NCBI GenBank assembly: GCA_001931875.2
Contig: MSJH02000491.1
Coordinates: 1 to 25,958, forward strand
Length of the DNA: 25,958 nucleotides
DNA from: Byssochlamys sp. IMV 00236
Taxonomy: Eukaryota; Ascomycota; Eurotiomycetes; Eurotiales; Thermoascaceae
Direction: 5' to 3'
Shown here in pieces: positions 21,955-25,958 of this stretch; position 1 is the stretch's first letter; each line of letters opens with the position of its first letter. The position numbers and the translations under genes are program-made. The notes beneath the pieces are model-generated. The model did not search any database. It had not been told where the DNA came from and saw only the letters and a program-made list of their open reading frames with translations.

Positions 21955-22319
21955 TGTGCTGCTCATAAGTAATAAAGGTAGATACGTTTTATTTCAGAGC
22001 AATAACTTAAACAAAACCACAGAATATTTCGCTAAGTAAAGCTCTACTCTTCAATGTACAGATTACTTGTTTGTATTCAACCATTATGGAAAAAGAAGTA
22101 TACGGTTAGAAAAAAATGTACATCCGTAGACTTTAATTAGTTTTACACTTTCTCTAAATATGGATTACTGGTTTATTAATGGGATATGTTAGCAAACTAG
22201 ACAATATATGTTTAAAAGTTAAAGGATATCCTTCCTTTAAAGATTGGGTTCTTTTTCCAAGAAATAGCTCGAGGGCAGCATCACTACAGGATGTGATAGT
22301 CAAGCTGAATTGGTAAACA
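21955..22319. other. Spacer downstream of element B
   Basis: AT-rich with no gene seen. Frames are short and of low complexity. Confidence 0.4.
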
Positions 22320-22715
22320 CGTTTTGTGTGTGTATACAAAGCAATGATTTTGTAAACGAGTGCTTTTTCTCTTAAAATGCAGGTGCCATAGTATAGTAAA
22401 TAATACAAACATATATGCATTTTGATGAATGAAATATCATTAATTCAACTTTTTGCCATAGCCACTTAATACATAAATAAGTCTCCTTTCTACACTTATG
22501 CTCCGCTCAATTGATGCACTGCTCTGGTTCCTACAGCTTCTATTTTAAATAACATATTCGATTGCTTGGAAGAGTTTATTTGTGGTATCCGAAATATGGA
22601 AGAAGAGTCTGTAACAACTATGTGCTTTATTTTCGAGAAATAACATCTTTAAGCTGCTGATGCTAGTGCACCTAAAGTAATGGATATTGATGAAGAGTTT
22701 AAGTGAGTCATAAAG
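22320..22715 (+). pseudogene. Decayed repeat, copy 2 (related to 950-1345)
   Basis: Aligns with the left-end copy through the same ordered anchors. This copy keeps a better coding-like run on the plus strand, AADASAPKVMDIDEEFK (about 22656-22706), ended by TGA, with an upstream in-register run MEEESVTTMCFIFEK separated by a stop. The acidic MDIDEEF block looks like a natural protein, so both copies are probably relics of one gene family or transposon ORF. The family was not recognised. Confidence 0.45.
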
Positions 22716-23087
22716 ACAATCAGTAGTGCAACAATAACTAAAATAACGCAAGAGCTTTGGTCAAAGTTCAAAAGTGGCATGAAACGATATCAATCATCTG
22801 AATTGCTCATTCTACTCAAAGACATATATCATGGATTATATTCACCATTCTATTTCGTTTTTCTCTCTCTCTCTCGCTGCATAGATGAGATAAAGTCTCA
22901 ATTTGTCTTATTCTGAGTTTAATATGTCCCAATGTTTTAGTTGAAACTCGTTTCGTTTTTATTGGTCAATTGTTTATAATGGGGGGAATACAAAATGATT
23001 ATAATGTACACGGAAGAAAGTATAAAATATATATGGACAAGGGGGAGGGGGGTGAAGAAGGAGAGAGATAGAAGATAAGAAATAAAA
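22716..23087. other. Spacer downstream of the cyclin gene
   Basis: No gene seen. Contains a TCTCTC run (about 22862-22875) and G-rich runs (GGGGGG near 22981 and GGGGGAGGGGGG at 23041-23052). The cyclin 3' UTR lies at its right end. Confidence 0.45.
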
Positions 23088-23912
23088 TTAGCATTGCTTC
23101 TTTGTCAGCCTTTGATGTTCATCTTCATCATCACTATCATCAGCCTTTCTCTTTCTTTGAATAGGCATGAAGGTTGTATCCTCTTCTAAAGGCGGAGAAG
23201 GCAAACTTTGACGAGCTTGTTCTAGTAAATCCTGGTGATATTTGTGCTGCTTTATCTGAGGCATAGGAGCAACAGGTTGAGGGGTAGGAGTGACTTTGAG
23301 GTGAGATTGAAGCATCAACATCCACTGATCAAATATGTCCTTCTTAACATGCAAGCGATAGTCTAATAGTTCCAGCATAACCTTTTCGGCGTGATTAATT
23401 TCCTGGACGTTCAGTCCACTGACTTTACTCCAAGCAGAGTTTTTGTATGTTTTGTCTTGAAGATATTTATGTGCTGAGATAAGAGCAGCCAGGAACATGC
23501 GTCGACCGCAGGAGATGTAGGCGTCTTGGTGGGAAGATTGCTGTACTTTAGATCGGATTCTAAATAGATAAAAGATGGCTAGTTGAAGTGTGGAGTGAGT
23601 GGTGCGAGAATGTTTAAGGATATGGTGCAAAAAGGTGTGTAGGTCGGCAATAGGCTTTTGATTGTTATTATTATTGGTGGAAGAATTAGGCCAAATGGAG
23701 GTTATAACCTGGATGGTCACATCTAATAATAAAATAAGGGACATGTTTATTAAATAAACAGCCGACTTACCAACAAGAGAACTAACATAGGACTTTTGTT
23801 GTTGTTTATTCGCTTGATTCATTGTCAGGATATTTGAATTAATTGCATTGTATTTATGAGGAGGCTGCGCAACCAAGGTGACTGCGGGAGTAACCATTGT
23901 GTGATGTGTCAT
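23088..23912 (-). CDS. Pcl-type (Pho85-like) cyclin
   Basis: Two exons (23771-23912 and 23088-23722; 48-nt intron, phase 1) give 258 residues. The cyclin box spans about residues 45-175: DVTIQVITSIWPNSS..., LHTFLHHILKHSRTTHSTLQLAIFYLFRIRSK, CGRRMFLAALISAHKYLQDKTYKNSAWSKVSGLNVQEINHAEKVMLELLDYRLHVKKDIFDQW. The short FLxxILKHSRTTHSTLQLAIFYLxRIR helix pair and the 'KYLQDKTYKNSAWSKVSGL' block are typical of Pcl1/2/5-type cyclins, which activate Pho85/Cdk5-like kinases. The C-terminus is Pro-rich and ends in a basic/acidic tail (KRKADDSDDEDEHQRLTKKQC) that may include a nuclear localisation signal. The first 40 residues are unstructured and rich in Asn and Gln. It is the only clear conserved gene in the right quarter of the window. 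Confidence 0.88.
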   Translation of the reverse strand: MTHHTMVTPAVTLVAQPPHKYNAINSNILTMNQANKQQQKSYVSSLVGKSAVYLINMSLILLLDVTIQVITSIWPNSSTNNNNNQKPIADLHTFLHHILKHSRTTHSTLQLAIFYLFRIRSKVQQSSHQDAYISCGRRMFLAALISAHKYLQDKTYKNSAWSKVSGLNVQEINHAEKVMLELLDYRLHVKKDIFDQWMLMLQSHLKVTPTPQPVAPMPQIKQHKYHQDLLEQARQSLPSPPLEEDTTFMPIQRKRKADDSDDEDEHQRLTKKQC

Positions 23913-24832
23913 GTTTTGCTTATTTTGGGATTTTTAACCAAGTTAAGATGTGATGTTGTTGCTGCTTAATAAGATGTTTATAGAATAAGCAGCAATGGTA
24001 CAAGTATTAGTTTTCTTTTTTTTTCTGTTTCTAGGATTGTGTTGTTTAAATCTCTCGTCTTTTCTTCTGTTTCTTCTATTAAATTTATGTAGTAAAGAAT
24101 AGAAGAAAAGTATTTAAACGACAATAATAATATAGTTCATGTTTGCAAATAAAAAGATAAGTTCAAGTTAAAGGTTTAAGAAATAAGTTCAATAGTTAAT
24201 AATTATTTGATTCTAGTTGTTTATGATGGTCGAAAAGCAATAATAATAATAATATGTTTTTTTTTAAAAAAAAAGAGAGGAAGAAAAGGAAAGAAAGGGA
24301 AAGAAAAGAAAAGAACAGACGCAAATGTGAGTGTGAGAGAGAGAGAGTCAGAGAAAAGAGAGATATTCTAAGAACACGCAGCCTTTTCTGGTAAAGGAAC
24401 TATGACTCACTCTTTCTAAAATACATGGTTTTGATTGGATTTCATTTTTTGTCCAATGAAAATTTTTATAATCTTCTCGCTTTCTCTTTTATCATTCGTG
24501 ATGACTAAATACAGCACACAGCGGGTCATGATGTTGCTACGGAGTAAAGCTCGACTCCGGTCGTCTTTATTTGTAGTAGTTACCATAGCAGTTACTATGG
24601 ATATTAATTATGCTTTTTTTTCTTTGATGGATCGTTATCTTATTGGCAAAAGTAATCATCGCCCGCTTTACTCTCTTTATGGTATCTACTATTCCCACGA
24701 TCATTTTCTTGTTACACTAACCCAGCGTCAGGAACAGAGAGAGAGAGAGAGAGAAAAAAATTTTGAAAGTCACTTACGCAGGGTGGAGGATTGCGTAAGC
24801 TCCGTATCAGTATTTTTCAAGACATTGTAGAG
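23913..24832. other. Cyclin upstream region and spacer
   Basis: About 920 bp without a supported gene. It holds the cyclin promoter with long purine runs on the plus strand (AAGAAAAGGAAAG repeats 24275-24315, GAGAGAGAGAG near 24336-24348), i.e. CT-rich on the transcribed side. Another GA run lies at 24736-24755. The 131-codon plus-strand frame at 24435-24830 contains this simple repeat and has no family resemblance, so I do not count it as a gene. Confidence 0.45.
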
Positions 24833-24970
24833 ATGATGCTTTGTAGTACAGGTATAGAATTTGATGATGGAGAAACAGTCTCTGATGCGAGCAGAAGAAT
24901 GACCAATATAAATGATTATGACAAAACGGAGCTTGGGCGAAGAATCCATCTTATTTCTACATTTAGGTAG
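24833..24970 (+). pseudogene. Short coding-like relic
   Basis: A 45-codon frame reads MMLCSTGIEFDDGETVSDASRRMTNINDYDKTELGRRIHLISTFR before a TAG. The composition is that of a real protein, and the 'D.TELGRRIHLI' block resembles a motif I associate with multi-copy proteins of Mucorales genomes, from memory only. Downstream plus-strand frames continue in pieces (e.g. FPESKFVCDRDKCTQW near 25155-25200) interrupted by stops. It is best read as a fragment of a degraded element. Confidence 0.3.
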
Positions 24971-25919
24971 AAGAAGACTACACCCTTTGTCGTCAAATAA
25001 ACAATATGCGTTTCGTACACAAACCAAAGTCATCTTAAATGTAAAATAATAAGTTAAGCTCACGACACTGATTCATGTTATTATAGCTATTTTTTGCAGT
25101 CTGTTCCTTTTTAGTTTTATCGTTACTACATTTGTCATTTTTGCTTATATACTCTTTCCGGAAAGTAAATTCGTCTGTGATCGAGATAAATGCACCCAAT
25201 GGTGAGAACAAAATTCATGCTGTACGAAATGTAAATTCGTCGTCGTCAAGAATATTTTCGTAGTATCAGCCTCGACATCCATGGGAATACTGTATTTCCA
25301 AAAAATAATGAGGCTGAATGCCGTGCCTTCCAAATTAGACGTCGTATTGAAACCATTGTAATGTTATCAAAGTAATAACAAATACACCAGTTATCGCTAC
25401 CCTCCCCAGAATGCATCTTGGTGGTAAGTAAGACTAATATTAGGATATATATTCTCTAATACTAACATATTTTTTCTCTCTCTTTTTCTACATATACACT
25501 CATTATCTCTCTCTCTCTCTTTTGACATGATGTTATTTTATTCAAACACATTTTGCCTTGCCTATTACTGTGAGATATCTTGTTTGAATGAAATAAAATT
25601 GAACTTGTGTGATAAGATAAAATCAACAGAGAGAGAACAAGAGAGCGGTCATCTTTAGTTTCAATATTCTATTATCGTCATTTAAACGCATAGTGTCGCT
25701 GACAAGGTATGAGTTTCTTCAGTTAAACACTGTTTTATATTCCATTATATTTGTGTCATGTTTAATCACTTTTGATATATTGTTTCTTTATAATAATGTA
25801 TGTTGCTTGAATAGTCAAAACACTGTTTCTATTTCACAAGTAGTGGAACAAAGCTGCGGTCTCTTTTTCAGTTGCAACATCGTTTTGACTGCGCACGTCG
25901 GTTAAACACATGGACTTCA

Positions 25920-25952
<33 letters not shown>

Positions 25953-25958
25953 AATAAA
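24971..25958. other. Right-end spacer closing in a T/A palindrome
   Basis: No intact gene was seen. Small frames are broken, and CT-rich simple sequence occurs at about 25474-25520. The window ends with a T13 run (25920-25932) followed by A24, a self-complementary stretch of the kind that stops assemblies. Confidence 0.4.

Noticed and set aside
24435..24830. 131-codon plus-strand frame
   Set aside because: It ends in a GA simple repeat (QRQEQREREREK) and has no recognisable domain, splice partners or plausible codon pattern.

Overview
The window looks like nuclear DNA of an early-diverging filamentous fungus, most likely Mucoromycota/Mucorales. It is AT-rich, its genes are compact with many 45-70 nt introns (GTAAGT/GTATGT donors, CTAAC-like branch sites, TAG/CAG acceptors), and long poly-T and poly-A tracts sit in introns and spacers. 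The protein set is ordinary fungal housekeeping. All exon coordinates were worked out by hand from reading frame, splice consensus and protein-family continuity; for the main genes the codon phases close exactly.

Layout. 1-1817: mostly gene-poor, with a possible 3' end of a gene at the left edge, a perfect 11-bp hairpin and a decayed repeat. 1818-11391 (minus strand): a Rab7/Ypt7 GTPase (7 exons), a Diaphanous-type formin (14 exons, with GBD/FH3, coiled coil, FH1, FH2 and DAD) and a FHIP/FAM160 (RAI16-like) protein. 11750-16367 (plus strand): alpha-SNAP/Sec17, a Yak1/DYRK-type kinase and a stand-alone Nup96-type nucleoporin domain. 16386-17796 (minus): a small tail-anchored coiled-coil protein and diphthine synthase Dph5. 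17973-18468 (plus): a small unrecognised coiled-coil gene with a frame break.

18600-25958 is an accessory, repeat-rich stretch. It holds two related small-protein loci on the minus strand (one short and intact-looking at 18761-19118, one long and apparently decayed at 20158-21549). Each has a TIR-bounded element of 374 or 392 bp directly upstream. A second copy of the decayed repeat from the left end lies near 22.3-22.7 kb, a Pcl-type cyclin gene at 23088-23912, and a short coding-like relic near 24.9 kb. The window ends in a poly-T/poly-A palindrome.

Functionally, three genes concern endomembrane traffic: Ypt7 (late endosome/vacuole), FHIP (dynein-linked endosome transport by family knowledge) and Sec17 (SNARE recycling). 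The formin adds actin cable assembly for polar growth. FHIP and Sec17 are divergent and share a 358-bp spacer. The features most worth a second look are the duplicated gene-plus-TIR-element unit, the kinase activation loop lacking the YxY motif, the Nup96 domain without its usual N-terminal partner, and the FH1 region built from symmetric mini-exons.
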